A stretch of DNA of 64,000 nucleotides from Ursus arctos. Its lineage: Eukaryota > Chordata > Mammalia > Carnivora > Ursidae. Shown here in pieces: positions 25,601 through 32,500 of this stretch (within the stretch, counting starts at the first letter, position 1; each line of letters starts with the position of its first letter). Below the pieces are notes generated by a model. The model did no database searches, was not told the DNA's origin, and was given only the letters and a program-made list of their open reading frames with translations. Both the position numbers and the translations under genes were made by a program. The stretch is from positions 64,360,727-64,424,726 of the forward strand of contig NW_026623100.1 of NCBI RefSeq assembly GCF_023065955.2. Direction: 5' to 3'.

Positions 25601-26892
25601 TGAACAAGGAAGTGCGCTGTAAAACGCATTAAAAGAAATTCATAGTGCCCATAATTCAATTTTTGGACATCAGACAAGCTAACAAATCTCTGTGGGTTTT
25701 GGTAATCTCGTGTCCAAATTGTATTTGTCTCACCTATCTCAAAAAGTCATGAAAAGCTGTATGACCACTAGTCATGAATTTAAAATATTAACCTCCGCAG
25801 CAATTTTAATTTCTTACCCATTCCCCAGGTGCAGCCCATTTCATCATCTTGACTACTAGTATTTCTCTTCCTTTCAGTGGTATCCTCTTCTTCCTCATCC
25901 GAGTCTTCTCCTAACATCTTCTTCTCCAACATCATTTGCTGCTGCTTGCGCAATTCCTTCAGTTGCGTTACCGTCAACTCGGATTCTGCCTCTCGGTCTT
26001 CCTCTGGTCCCTGATGAACCAAGCGAAAGAATGATTCTTTCGGAGTTCTGGATTGTTGGAGTCACTTTCAGAAACACGGCAATGCGCAGAGAGGTCTGGA
26101 GAGGGGCCAGACTCCTCCACTTTTGTCATCGCTGACCGGGAGAATCTCCTTCCTCAGTGAAAGTTTAAGGAGCTCTGGAAGCCAGCCCGGTGCACTCCAG
26201 AGATTGCAATCCTCGATTTTTCTACTTACCTGAAGAAGAAAGAGCCGGGTGCTGCCTCCAAAGCGAAGAACATGCCCGACGTGGACGCGACAATAGGTGC
26301 GGGGTGGGATGCGGGTTTTGTTAAGAAAAGTGCCGTGGGTGCTTCCCAGATCGTAAAGATAGAAGCCCGGCCCGTGGCCGTCGCTTTCTTCTTCGAGGCC
26401 CGACGCCCTGTGCTGCAGCACGGCGTGGTACCGGGACACCGAAGGGTGCTCCAGGCACACGTCGCAGCTAGACAGCCTCCCGAAAAGGCAGCAACTCGTC
26501 CCTTTCAAGCTGCGGGTGCCAAGGATGGTGCCGCCCTTGAGTGTCTCTAGGCTGTAGGGGGCCGTCGCGGGGCCACCCCACGGCGGCTCTTGGTAAGGGG
26601 GAGCCCGGACCGGGCCGCCAAGGGAAGGAGCCGCTGTGGGGGGCCGCGGCTGCTCCTTCGGTGGACTTCTGTTGCCCCCGCTGTCCGGCCGGGCTGGCGG
26701 GGCGTCAGGCTCCCCGGAATCGGGCTCTAGCGACGCCGCGGGCCTTTCCTTCTTCACCTCCTCAGGGTTTGGAGGATTGGTGGCCGGGGCCTTGCCGCGC
26801 ACCACCGGGGGCACCGGCAGGGTTGGTTTCTTGAAGTCGTCACTGAGCTCTTGCAAAGCCAGAGGCTCGGACTGAGATGGACTATCAGCCAT
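4404..26892 (-). CDS. SLC4A1AP: SLC4A1AP (kanadaptin), coding exons 1-10, 3' end outside window
   Basis: Nuclear protein first described as a partner of kidney anion exchanger 1; its cellular role is still poorly defined. Coding exons read on the minus strand: 26892-26230, 26010-25818, 24247-24125, 23109-23049, 22727-22588, 13049-12889, 12121-12052, 11458-11272, 6808-6697, 4641-4404. All phases agree, giving 1948 nt, or 649 complete codons plus one base. Domains in order: proline-rich N-terminus (1-112), FHA domain (about 115-221; FGR at 138-140, SRYH at 153-156, GSTHGTF at 183-189), coiled/acidic segment, a dsRNA-binding-like fold spread over exons 3-5 (about 310-393), a KRKAKN basic patch followed by acidic residues, and a glutamate-rich tract in exon 10. 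The start ATG at 26892 (MADSPSQSE) matches the 742-residue human form as I remember it. The last roughly 90 codons lie left of the window. Introns are heavily loaded with SINEs and LINE-1. Exon assignment is very secure. Confidence 0.96.
5122..5309 (-). mobile_element. SINEC, minus
   Basis: AAGATTTATTTATTTTAGAG to CACCCAGGCGCCCC. Confidence 0.88.
5391..5590 (+). mobile_element. SINEC
   Basis: Head GAGCACCTGGGTGGCTCAG, tail AAATAAATAAATAAATAAAA. It lies 80 bp from an inverted copy, so the pair can form a hairpin in the transcript. Confidence 0.9.
5825..6215 (+). mobile_element. Solo LTR, MLT1-like (ERVL-MaLR)
   Basis: Matches the MLT1 pattern: GGCTGAATTCTGTCCC, GTGGGGCCCTAATCCAAGAT, then GTGAGAAAATAAATTTCTGT and CCGCCCAGTCTGTGGT. 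An ancient, non-coding LTR; no internal retroviral frame is present. Confidence 0.75.
6340..6500 (+). mobile_element. MIR (ancient SINE)
   Basis: GACTTGGATTTGATTGCCAG, CCCTGTTTCCTCACCTATGA and GGGATTAAATGAAG follow the MIR layout. Confidence 0.65.
6697..6808 (-). CDS. SLC4A1AP: SLC4A1AP exon 9 (533-570)
   Basis: Acceptor TTCTTAG|GACTG and donor TAGGG|GTAAGT, phase 0. Encodes [20 protein letters not shown] then [17 protein letters not shown], a conserved glycine/lysine-rich motif of kanadaptin. Confidence 0.93.
6830..8340. other. SLC4A1AP intron 8-9, unassigned unique sequence
   Basis: No exon, RNA gene or repeat that I can name. Open frames on both strands here are short and lack any recognisable domain. 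Confidence 0.5.
8348..8543 (-). mobile_element. SINEC, minus
   Basis: AAAGATTTTCTTTTATTAGAG to CCACCCAGGTACCC, diverged. Confidence 0.85.
9013..9130 (+). mobile_element. SINEC fragment
   Basis: tRNA-like head only, ending at GCCTACTTAAAAC, characteristic of the older SINE type without the CT-rich body. Confidence 0.75.
9176..9322 (+). mobile_element. Charlie-like hAT remnant
   Basis: TGTACTGTCCAATATAGAAG, AGCCACATGTGGCTATTGAG; family name uncertain. Confidence 0.6.
9533..9590. repeat. Interrupted (CA)n
   Basis: CT- then CA-rich dinucleotide tract in SLC4A1AP intron 8-9. Confidence 0.85.
9776..9970 (+). mobile_element. SINEC
   Basis: Head GGGGTCCCTGGGTGGCTCAG, tail AAATAAATAAATAAATAAAA. 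Confidence 0.88.
10085..10270 (-). mobile_element. Old LINE-1 fragment, minus
   Basis: TTGTATTTCTTTTTCGGTGG and TGATATCCTTTTCCCATTTT. Confidence 0.6.
10350..10558 (+). mobile_element. SINEC, first of three in a row
   Basis: Full-length carnivore tRNA-Lys-type SINE with a (CT)-rich body and AATAAATAAATAAAATC tail. Confidence 0.9.
10581..10764 (+). mobile_element. SINEC, second of three
   Basis: Head GGGCACCTGGGTGGCTCAG, with a small internal deletion after GATCTCAGAGTCCTGGG. Preceded by AAAAAATTCAGAGCCTT, which also ends the next unit in part. Confidence 0.9.
10765..10985 (+). mobile_element. SINEC1 (ursid-type), third of three
   Basis: Head GGGGCGCCTGGGTGGCGCAG and CATTGGCTGTCTCTCTCTGTC body mark the younger subtype. 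Followed again by AAATTCAGAACCTT. Confidence 0.9.
11065..11108 (+). mobile_element. Retroposed 5' half of tRNA-Val (CAC)
   Basis: Bases 11071-11108 match tRNA-Val positions 1-38 (GTTTCCATAGTGTAGTGGTT then ATCACATTCGCCTCACAC) with about two differences from the functional gene as I know it. The match stops within the anticodon loop. A perfect 13-bp direct repeat CACAAATGAAATG flanks it at 11052-11064 and 11106-11118. It cannot make a tRNA. It lies in the SLC4A1AP intron between exons 8 and 9, antisense to the gene. Confidence 0.85.
11272..11458 (-). CDS. SLC4A1AP: SLC4A1AP exon 8 (471-532)
   Basis: Acceptor TTGGACAG|CTCTG and donor AAAAA|GTAAGTC, leaving phase 2. Encodes [20 protein letters not shown], a serine-rich possible phosphosite cluster, then [20 protein letters not shown]. 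Confidence 0.93.
11548..11754 (+). mobile_element. SINEC
   Basis: Flanked by AAAGTCACTAA-type repeats on both sides. Confidence 0.88.
12052..12121 (-). CDS. SLC4A1AP: SLC4A1AP exon 7 (448-470)
   Basis: A 70-nt exon, acceptor GTTACAG|GTTGC, donor CAAAG|GTAAGTC. Encodes [20 protein letters not shown], a helical coiled segment. Confidence 0.93.
12889..13049 (-). CDS. SLC4A1AP: SLC4A1AP exon 6 (394-447), GC donor
   Basis: Acceptor CTCCTAG|TATCTCGG. Encodes [20 protein letters not shown] onward and ends at FESL in phase 0. The donor reads TTG|GCAAGT, a GC rather than GT donor. It is the only donor that joins to exon 7 (GTTGCAAAG, V-A-K-L-N-D) in frame and matches the known protein. Confidence 0.92.
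13200..13470 (+). mobile_element. L1M 3' UTR fragment
   Basis: GATGGTTGCACAACAATGTG and ATTTTATGTTATGTATATTT are typical of old LINE-1 ends. Confidence 0.7.
13490..13930 (+). mobile_element. L1M ORF2 C-terminal remnant
   Basis: Decayed ORF2 end: ACAGCTGGTGGGAATGTACA, GACCCAGCAATTCCACTTAT. Confidence 0.65.
14654..14760 (+). mobile_element. Old-type SINEC (tRNA-like head)
   Basis: Head CTGGCTGGCTCAGCTGGTAG with TTGATCTCAGGGTTGTGAG and ending in CTTACTTAAAAAATAAATAA; lacks the CT-rich body. Confidence 0.8.
15558..15770 (+). mobile_element. SINEC
   Basis: Head GGGGCACCTGGGTGGCTCAG, AAATAAATTAAATC tail. Confidence 0.9.
15810..15867 (-). mobile_element. 58-bp LINE-1 3' tip insertion
   Basis: Reverse complement of the last bases of the same LINE-1 subfamily seen at 1-1535 (its sequence at 1470-1515). 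Flanked by perfect 15-bp direct repeats GGAAATTAAAATCTT at 15795-15809 and 15868-15882. Confidence 0.88.
16110..16305 (+). mobile_element. SINEC, diverged
   Basis: Head reads AGTTCGTGGGTGGCTCAGTC; tail ATAAATAAAACCTTAAAAAA. Confidence 0.82.
16771..16965 (-). mobile_element. SINEC, minus
   Basis: T-run, AAGATTTTATTTATTTATTT, ending ACCACCCAGGTGTC. Confidence 0.85.
17057..17259 (+). mobile_element. SINEC1 (ursid-type) with 16-bp target duplication
   Basis: Intact copy; GAACTGATCAATTACT is repeated perfectly at 17041-17056 and 17260-17275. Confidence 0.93.
17575..17770 (+). mobile_element. SINEC nested in LINE-1
   Basis: Interrupts the endonuclease region; the LINE-1 sequence TGAGGGGGTGGA is duplicated on both sides. 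Confidence 0.9.
20852..21040 (+). mobile_element. SINEC nested in LINE-1 3' region
   Basis: Splits the LINE-1 segment that would read AAAGAAGACACACAAATGG; AAAGAA occurs on both sides. Confidence 0.88.
22588..22727 (-). CDS. SLC4A1AP: SLC4A1AP exon 5 (347-393)
   Basis: Acceptor AATACAG|ATTACC and donor GGCAG|GTATGTGG. Encodes [16 protein letters not shown] and the final helix with [17 protein letters not shown], where the lysines sit where RNA contacts are made in dsRNA-binding folds. Confidence 0.94.
23049..23109 (-). CDS. SLC4A1AP: SLC4A1AP exon 4 (327-346)
   Basis: A 61-nt exon between CCCACAG|GAGAA and GTGAG|GTATGTTC. Encodes [19 protein letters not shown], the beta strands of the dsRNA-binding-like fold. 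Confidence 0.93.
23297..23505 (+). mobile_element. SINEC, diverged
   Basis: GGGAGCATGGGTGGCTGGCT head, TATAAATAAACCC tail. Confidence 0.8.
23897..23925. repeat. Poly(A) tract
   Basis: 29 uninterrupted A residues without a recognisable SINE upstream. Confidence 0.85.
24125..24247 (-). CDS. SLC4A1AP: SLC4A1AP exon 3 (286-326)
   Basis: Acceptor CCCTGTAG|GAGAA and donor GAAG|GTATGT. Encodes the acidic linker and the first helix of the dsRNA-binding-like fold ([12 protein letters not shown]). Confidence 0.94.
24778..25146 (+). mobile_element. Charlie-like hAT remnant split by SINEC
   Basis: GTTGCCCAACAGAAATATAA at the left, GTGGGTAATGGCCACCATAC at the right. SINE 24831-24939 inside. Confidence 0.6.
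24831..24939 (+). mobile_element. SINEC with internal deletion, nested in DNA-transposon remnant
   Basis: Head joins directly to the CT-rich body, about 90 bp being lost. Target duplication GAAGTGTTTCATTTTC (24815-24830) / GAAGTTTTTCATTTTC (24940-24955). Confidence 0.88.
25500..25562. repeat. (TATA/TAGA)n low-complexity
   Basis: Alternating TATATATCTATAGATATAG units in SLC4A1AP intron 2-3. Confidence 0.85.
25818..26010 (-). CDS. SLC4A1AP: SLC4A1AP exon 2 (222-285)
   Basis: Acceptor TCATCAG|GGACC and donor ATGG|GTAAGAA, leaving phase 1. Encodes [20 protein letters not shown] onward, a charged helical stretch with an acidic DSDEEEED cluster. Confidence 0.95.
26230..26892 (-). CDS. SLC4A1AP: SLC4A1AP exon 1 (residues 1-221)
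   Basis: GC-rich first coding exon carrying the complete FHA phosphothreonine-binding core. It ends at CAG|GTAAGTAG in phase 0 after the residues FLLQ. Several long open frames on the opposite strand here are by-products of the GC content. Confidence 0.95.
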
Positions 26893-27450
26893 CCTCAGTC
26901 AGATGCAGTCTCGAAATCCGTTCCGGGAAACCTCCCCCTTCGGTCTCTAAGTTCCTCTCCACGTCTTTGTTTCTCCCTCTCCTTCTCTCTTTCTCTCTGC
27001 TCCCAGAGACTTCTCTGGGCAACGATAGCGGAGTTACTCCTTCGCCACCCACAGCGTTACGAAGAAGTGAATATCACGGGAAGGAAAAACAAAAAAAACG
27101 GTCGAGGTGCTGTGAGAACGGGGACATCTTTAGAGGTTGCAACCGGATTGTAATAACTTCCTGTGGCAAACCCTGATTAAGAAGAAGCGCTTCCGGCAGC
27201 CTAGGACCACTAATCAACAAGTCAGCCTTCCGGGCCTGGTGCGACCCTCGCGTTAGGCCTTTCAGAGTCGGTCGTATGGGAGTCCAGCCCAGCTCCTGCG
27301 ACGCGGCAGTGAACAGTCGTGCTTCCTTGCCTCGGTCCAGATCCAGACCTCCTCGTCTCCCGGCCGCCTCCGGCATCGTGTGACTACGGGACCCTGCGCC
27401 TGCTGTCCGTGACCAAGGAGGCCCCGAAGGATCTGAGTATTCTTTGAACT
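26893..27450. promoter_or_regulatory. CpG-rich bidirectional promoter SLC4A1AP / SUPT7L
   Basis: GC- and CpG-rich block between the minus-strand SLC4A1AP ATG (26892) and plus-strand SUPT7L. No TATA box is obvious, and the CpG-rich zone continues into SLC4A1AP exon 1. ETS-like GGAAG/CTTCC words occur near 26932, 27151 and 27191. The SUPT7L first non-coding exon must start in or near here, but I could not settle its start or donor from sequence alone. Confidence 0.75.
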
Positions 27451-27488
27451 TGCTGCTTATTCTTCGTGCTCTTTTCGGTGAAATTAAG

Positions 27489-27545
27489 GAAATTAAATTA
27501 AATTAAATTAAATTAAATTAAATTAAATTAAATTAAATTAAAATT
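27489..27545. repeat. (AAATT)n microsatellite
   Basis: About eleven pentamer units, immediately downstream of the SLC4A1AP/SUPT7L CpG island. Confidence 0.95.
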
Positions 27546-27617
27546 TGGGGGGAGTCCCTTCGTTGATCCGTTTTTTTGTTCATTGTTTTGATTGTTTTGT
27601 TTTTCCGAAACCAATTA

Positions 27618-27815
27618 TTGAGACTGCATACTGTAGTGGTTAAGAGCACAGACTCTGGAGCCTGTCTTGATTTTCTCCCTCCGTCATTTGTGACATTGGG
27701 CAAGACAGTGGGCCTCAGCTTCCACATCTAAAAAATGGGATAGTTGGGGAAATTGAATTAAACAATAAAGTCAAAGCCTGGCGCACAGTATGTACTTGAT
27801 AAATGCCAGTTACAC
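27618..27815 (+). mobile_element. MIR, near complete
   Basis: ACTGTAGTGGTTAAGAGCAC, GGGCAAGACAGTGGGCCTCAG and TGCCAG-type end; in the SUPT7L first intron. Confidence 0.8.
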
Positions 27816-27839
27816 TGTGTGCCAAACACGGTACAAATA

Positions 27840-29100
27840 TCATGGTTGTGGGGGGTTGATGGGAGGATAAACTCGATTGAGGTAAGTCCTAGTTTAAGTC
27901 CAGGTAGAAACGCTGTGGTGGAGACATGGGAAGTGCTGTGAGAATATAATGAAGGGAGATTTACTGGGGAGGTAATGGAGACTGGTGACTTATACTATAC
28001 TTAAGAGTGAATACAAGTCTGCCAGGGATGTGGTGGGTGACAGGGCATTTCTGGCAGAGATCACAACTTAAAGGGTCAACTGGAAATACATGACATTCTC
28101 AAGAAACTGAGTAGCATGATATTGTTAGAACTAGGTTGGTGATTTCCTCCAGGAAGCTCCCTCTTTGTGCTTCCACTGCACCATGTCTGTGTCTCTGGGA
28201 CAGCCCTTACTGCACACTTTCATACTGAACTGTTGTTTATATTTCTCTCCCTCACATCAGGTCAGGGATCTTGCAGTGGTCTTTGTCTCCTTCCGTAATG
28301 CCTGGCATTTGATAAACATTTGTTGAACTTGAAGAGACATATGGGCAATGAATCTGGAAAGGTGGGTTGAAGCCAGATTGCAGATTTTGATGAATAGTAG
28401 GCCCAAGAATTCTGGCTGACTTTTTCCAATAGGCAACGAGAAGCCATTTGATCTGAGTTTTTAAAAGATTCAGTCTAGCGGCACTGCAGAATAGATTAGC
28501 TACAAGGAGAGACTGGAGTAAGGGATATGAATTAGGAAGCAGCAGAAATCACTCAGATTCTTCCCTATATGTGTCAGAAGTTGAATGCATAAGACTGTTT
28601 AGATTACTGGTCAATAAATCTTTCCATCAGGACCAGGGAAAAGGTTGCCTATGTTTGACACACACAAAGTAAGAACCACCACCTCTTCCTATCTTTAACT
28701 CTACTCCCCTTTCTCCTACTGATTCGGAACAGAGGTGTCAAGATACTCTGAAAAATATTCCAGGTCTCATTTAAGTATCTTGCCTTGCAAATTGTTCAGG
28801 ACTGAGCATGATGACAGTTCTAGTAATGAGTTAGTGGGGTGAGATGGAAAGCATGGACACTAGTGCTCCCAATACTACTGGAGCAATTAGTCTACTAATG
28901 ATCCAAATTCCAGTCAGTCCAGTAGGAATGTCATTGTATGTGACTGTGATGACTGGCATCTAACAGTTGTATTTCTCTTAATTTCTTCAGGGAGAACATC
29001 TTTGGTCCTCCAATGTTGCTGACACTGACATTTTCTGAGTGGTCTTGAACAGCCTACTTTTTATGTAAATAACTGGCTAGACTTCATATTTTTCACTACA
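27840..29100. other. SUPT7L 5' intron, unique sequence
   Basis: Non-repetitive; ends at the candidate acceptors for the first coding exon. Confidence 0.5.
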
Positions 29101-29185
29101 GAAGCCTATAACCTAGAGATTTAAAAGCACTGCTTTTAGGTTACTACTACATTTAGCTTGAAATTTCTGCCTTTCTTATTCCAAA

Positions 29186-29598
29186 ATGTTGAGATACTGG
29201 GGAGAGATACCAATCTCATCAAGCCAGACCAACAGAAGTTCCTTTGATTTGCTCCCACGGGAGTTCCGTCTCGTGGAAGTGCATGACCCACCCCTGCACC
29301 AACCCTCAGCCAACAAGCCCAAGCCCCCCACAATGTTGGACATCCCCTCAGAGCCGTGCAGCCTCACCATCCATACTATCCAACTGATCCAGCACAACCG
29401 ACGTCTGCGCAATCTCATTGCCACAGCTCAGGCCCAGAGTCAGCAACAGACGGAAGGTGTAAAGACTGAAGAGAGTGAACCTCTTCCCTCTTGCCCTGGG
29501 TCACCTCCTCTTCCTGATGACCTTCTGCCTTTAGACTGTAAGAATCCCAATGCACCATTCCAGATCCGGCACAGTGACCCAGAGAGTGACTTTTATCG
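29186..29598 (+). CDS. SUPT7L: SUPT7L coding exon 1 (residues 1-137)
   Basis: Ends at TATCG|GTAAG in phase 2. The exon must begin upstream of the ATG. Two candidate acceptors are visible: a pyrimidine-rich site ending TTTCTTCAG at 28990, and TTTTTCACTACAG at 29101. The first has the better tract. Confidence 0.93.
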
Positions 29599-32500
29599 GT
29601 AAGACAAGGCTTTGCTAGATCTTCCTTTTCTCAAAAAATCTTCACAACAGCACTGTTAAGCATGTAATAATATTTCCATGAAGAAACTGAGGATAAGGGT
29701 AATTGATATGGCCGAAGTTGCTCAGGTAATTAGTAAGAAGTCTAAGACTCGAATCCTGATCTTCCAAATCCAGAGTCTGTATCTTTTATTTTTGATGTAG
29801 CAAATATTTATTGAGTGCCTACCACATGCCAAACACTTCCCTAGGAACAGGGTACTACACTAGTATGTAAAATAAACCATGGCCTCAGTCCTCAGAGCGT
29901 AGTCTTTCTGTTTAATTTGAAATGTATATTATGGGTTTAGCTCAGTGTCCTCAAATTGAGATTCATGGACTTATTCTCATATTATTAGGAATCCATAAGT
30001 TCTATATAAGAAATTTTAAATTGTGTACAGTTGACCCTTGAATACCATGAGTTTAAATTGTGTGGGTCCACTTACATGTGGATGTTTTCACAGTACAGTG
30101 CTATAAATGTATTTTCCTTATGATTTTCTTAATAACATTTTTCCTCTAGCTTTACTGTAAGAATATAGTATATAGAACATATAACATACAAAATAAGTGT
30201 TAATTGACTGTGTATGTTATCACTAAGGCTTCCAGTCAATAGTAGGCTATTAGTCATTGGGGTGCCTGGCTGGGTTAGGCAGAAGAGCATGTGACTCTTG
30301 ATCTCGGGGTTGGGAGTTCAAGCTCTATATTGGGTATGGAGATTACTAAAAAAATAAAATACACTTTTTAAAAAAAATTTTTATTTGAGTGAAAAAGAGA
30401 GAGCACGAGAAGGAGAAGGGTCAGAGGGAGAAGCAGACTCCCCACTAAGCGGAGAGGCTGACAAGGGGCTTGATCCCGGGACTCTGGGCTCATGACCTGA
30501 AGGCAGAAGCTCAACCTACTGAGCCACCCAGGCGCCCCTAAAATAAAGTGAAATTTAAAAAAAGATTAAAAAGTAGGCTATTAGTCATTAAGTTTGGGGG
30601 AGTCAAAGCTGTTTGTGGATTTTCAACTGCACAGGGGGTTGGTACCCCTAACTCCCACATTGTTCAAGGGTCCACCTATATTTTCATTTTGATAACATCA
30701 CTTAAGAAATAATATAAAAATGTTCTTGATCCTTGCTACACAAAATCTGGTCTGAGACTAGCAGCATCAACATCACCTGGGAACTTACTAGGAATTCAGA
30801 GTCTCAGGCTCTACCCAGCCTGCTGAATCAGAATCTTTATTTTAACAAGATCTCCAGAAGATTCGTATGTCTGTTTAAGTTTGAGAAGCCCTGTTCCATA
30901 TCTTCTGAATGGCTCCCTTATAACCTAATGCTACTATTGGGTTTCAGTATGTAAGTTTGCATTTGGTGCCAAAGAATTACTTTTTTCTTTTCATTTTGAA
31001 ATTTGTCAGACCAAAGAAAAATTTAAATAAGTACAAGAAATGCCCAAATACTCTTTACCAGGATTCACCAATTGTTAACAGTTTGCCACATTTATTTTCT
31101 CTCACATATGTATAAGCATGTATACACATATACACACATAAATATATGTGTAACATAAACACATACACACTTTTTTTACCAAATATTTTAAAGTTGCACA
31201 TATCCCAGTATTTCATCCCTTAATTCTCAAGCATTCCTTCACCCCTAAATTCTTCACCTTATTCTAAGAATAAGGAAAATTTCCTACATAATCCTAATAC
31301 CATTATCACACCAACGTCAATGAACACTAATTAAGTAATATCATTTAATAAGTCCCCATATTCAGATTTCTCCAGTTGTCTCCAAAATATCTTTTGTAGA
31401 TATATTTTTCCCTAACCCAGAACCCAACAAAGATTCATGAATTGCATTTGGTTGTTTAATATCTTTTCTTTTTTAAATTAATTTATTTGAGAGAGCGAGA
31501 GAGAGTGTGTGTGAGCAGGGGGCCAGGGCAGAGGGAGTGGGAGAGAGAGAATCCCAGAGCAGACTCCCCGTTGAGCAAGGAGCCTGACTTGGGGCTCAGT
31601 CCAGTGATCCTGAGATCATGACCGGAGCCGAAACTGAGAGTCAGATGCTCAACCGAGACACACAGGCGCCTCTGTTTAGTGTATTTTAAGCCAAAATTCT
31701 CCTTCCTCCTTTTTTAAAAAACCTGATAATTAATCTTTTTTTTTTTTTTTAAGATTTTATTTATTTATTTGACAGAGATAGAGACAGCCAGTGAGAGAGG
31801 GAACACAAGCAGGGGGAGTGGGAGAGGAAGAAGCAGGCTCACAGCGGAGGAGCCCGATGTGGGGCTCGATCCCACAACGCCGGGATCACGCCCTGAGCCG
31901 AAGGCAGACGCTTAACCGCTGTGCCACCCAGGCGCCCCAGATAATTAATCTTTTTTAAGAGTTCAGGTCATTTAGAATGTAGAATGTCCCACTCACTGGA
32001 TTTGCTGATTATTTCCTCAAGATCAGATTCAGGTTAAACATGTTTGGGGGAAAAAAATCAATATTGTATAACACTTATTGCATCTGCTATTGATGAAAAT
32101 AGTTACTATTTTAATTTTCCCAAATTAATGAGAAAAGAACAGAAATGGACTTAATCTGTAAGGGTTGCAGTTGGGCCAAATGAAGACCAGATGATATCCT
32201 GGTGCACTGTATAATTGAAGGTTCTGAAGTCCTTGGAATAGTGAAAAAGGCAGGGACAGCTATCATTACATGCATGGCATATGTTCGTATAGACATGGCC
32301 AGCTTCAAAAAACTTGCTCCGTACTGATCAGTACCATATTTACATTTTGAAGACAATTTAGTTTTAACAAAATAATATTGTCCATCATATTAAAATGATA
32401 CTTTTGTTTAGAATTTTATAGTTTTGCATCAAACTTCTAATTTTATCCATTTACGTCCTTTGTCAGAGGGAGGCAGAAGATAGGAATTTTCAGGAGACAG

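Larger units (their letters stand above)
30028..30676 (+). mobile_element. Tigger-like DNA transposon remnant with nested SINEs
   Basis: Terminal inverted repeats CAGTTGACCCTTGAA (30028) and TTCAAGGGTCCACCT (ends 30676). Non-autonomous; the two SINEs at 30258-30538 are inside. The family name is from memory. Confidence 0.65.

Noticed and set aside
26272..26875. Plus-strand open frames opposite SLC4A1AP exon 1
   Set aside because: GC-rich shadows of the FHA-encoding exon; no family resemblance.
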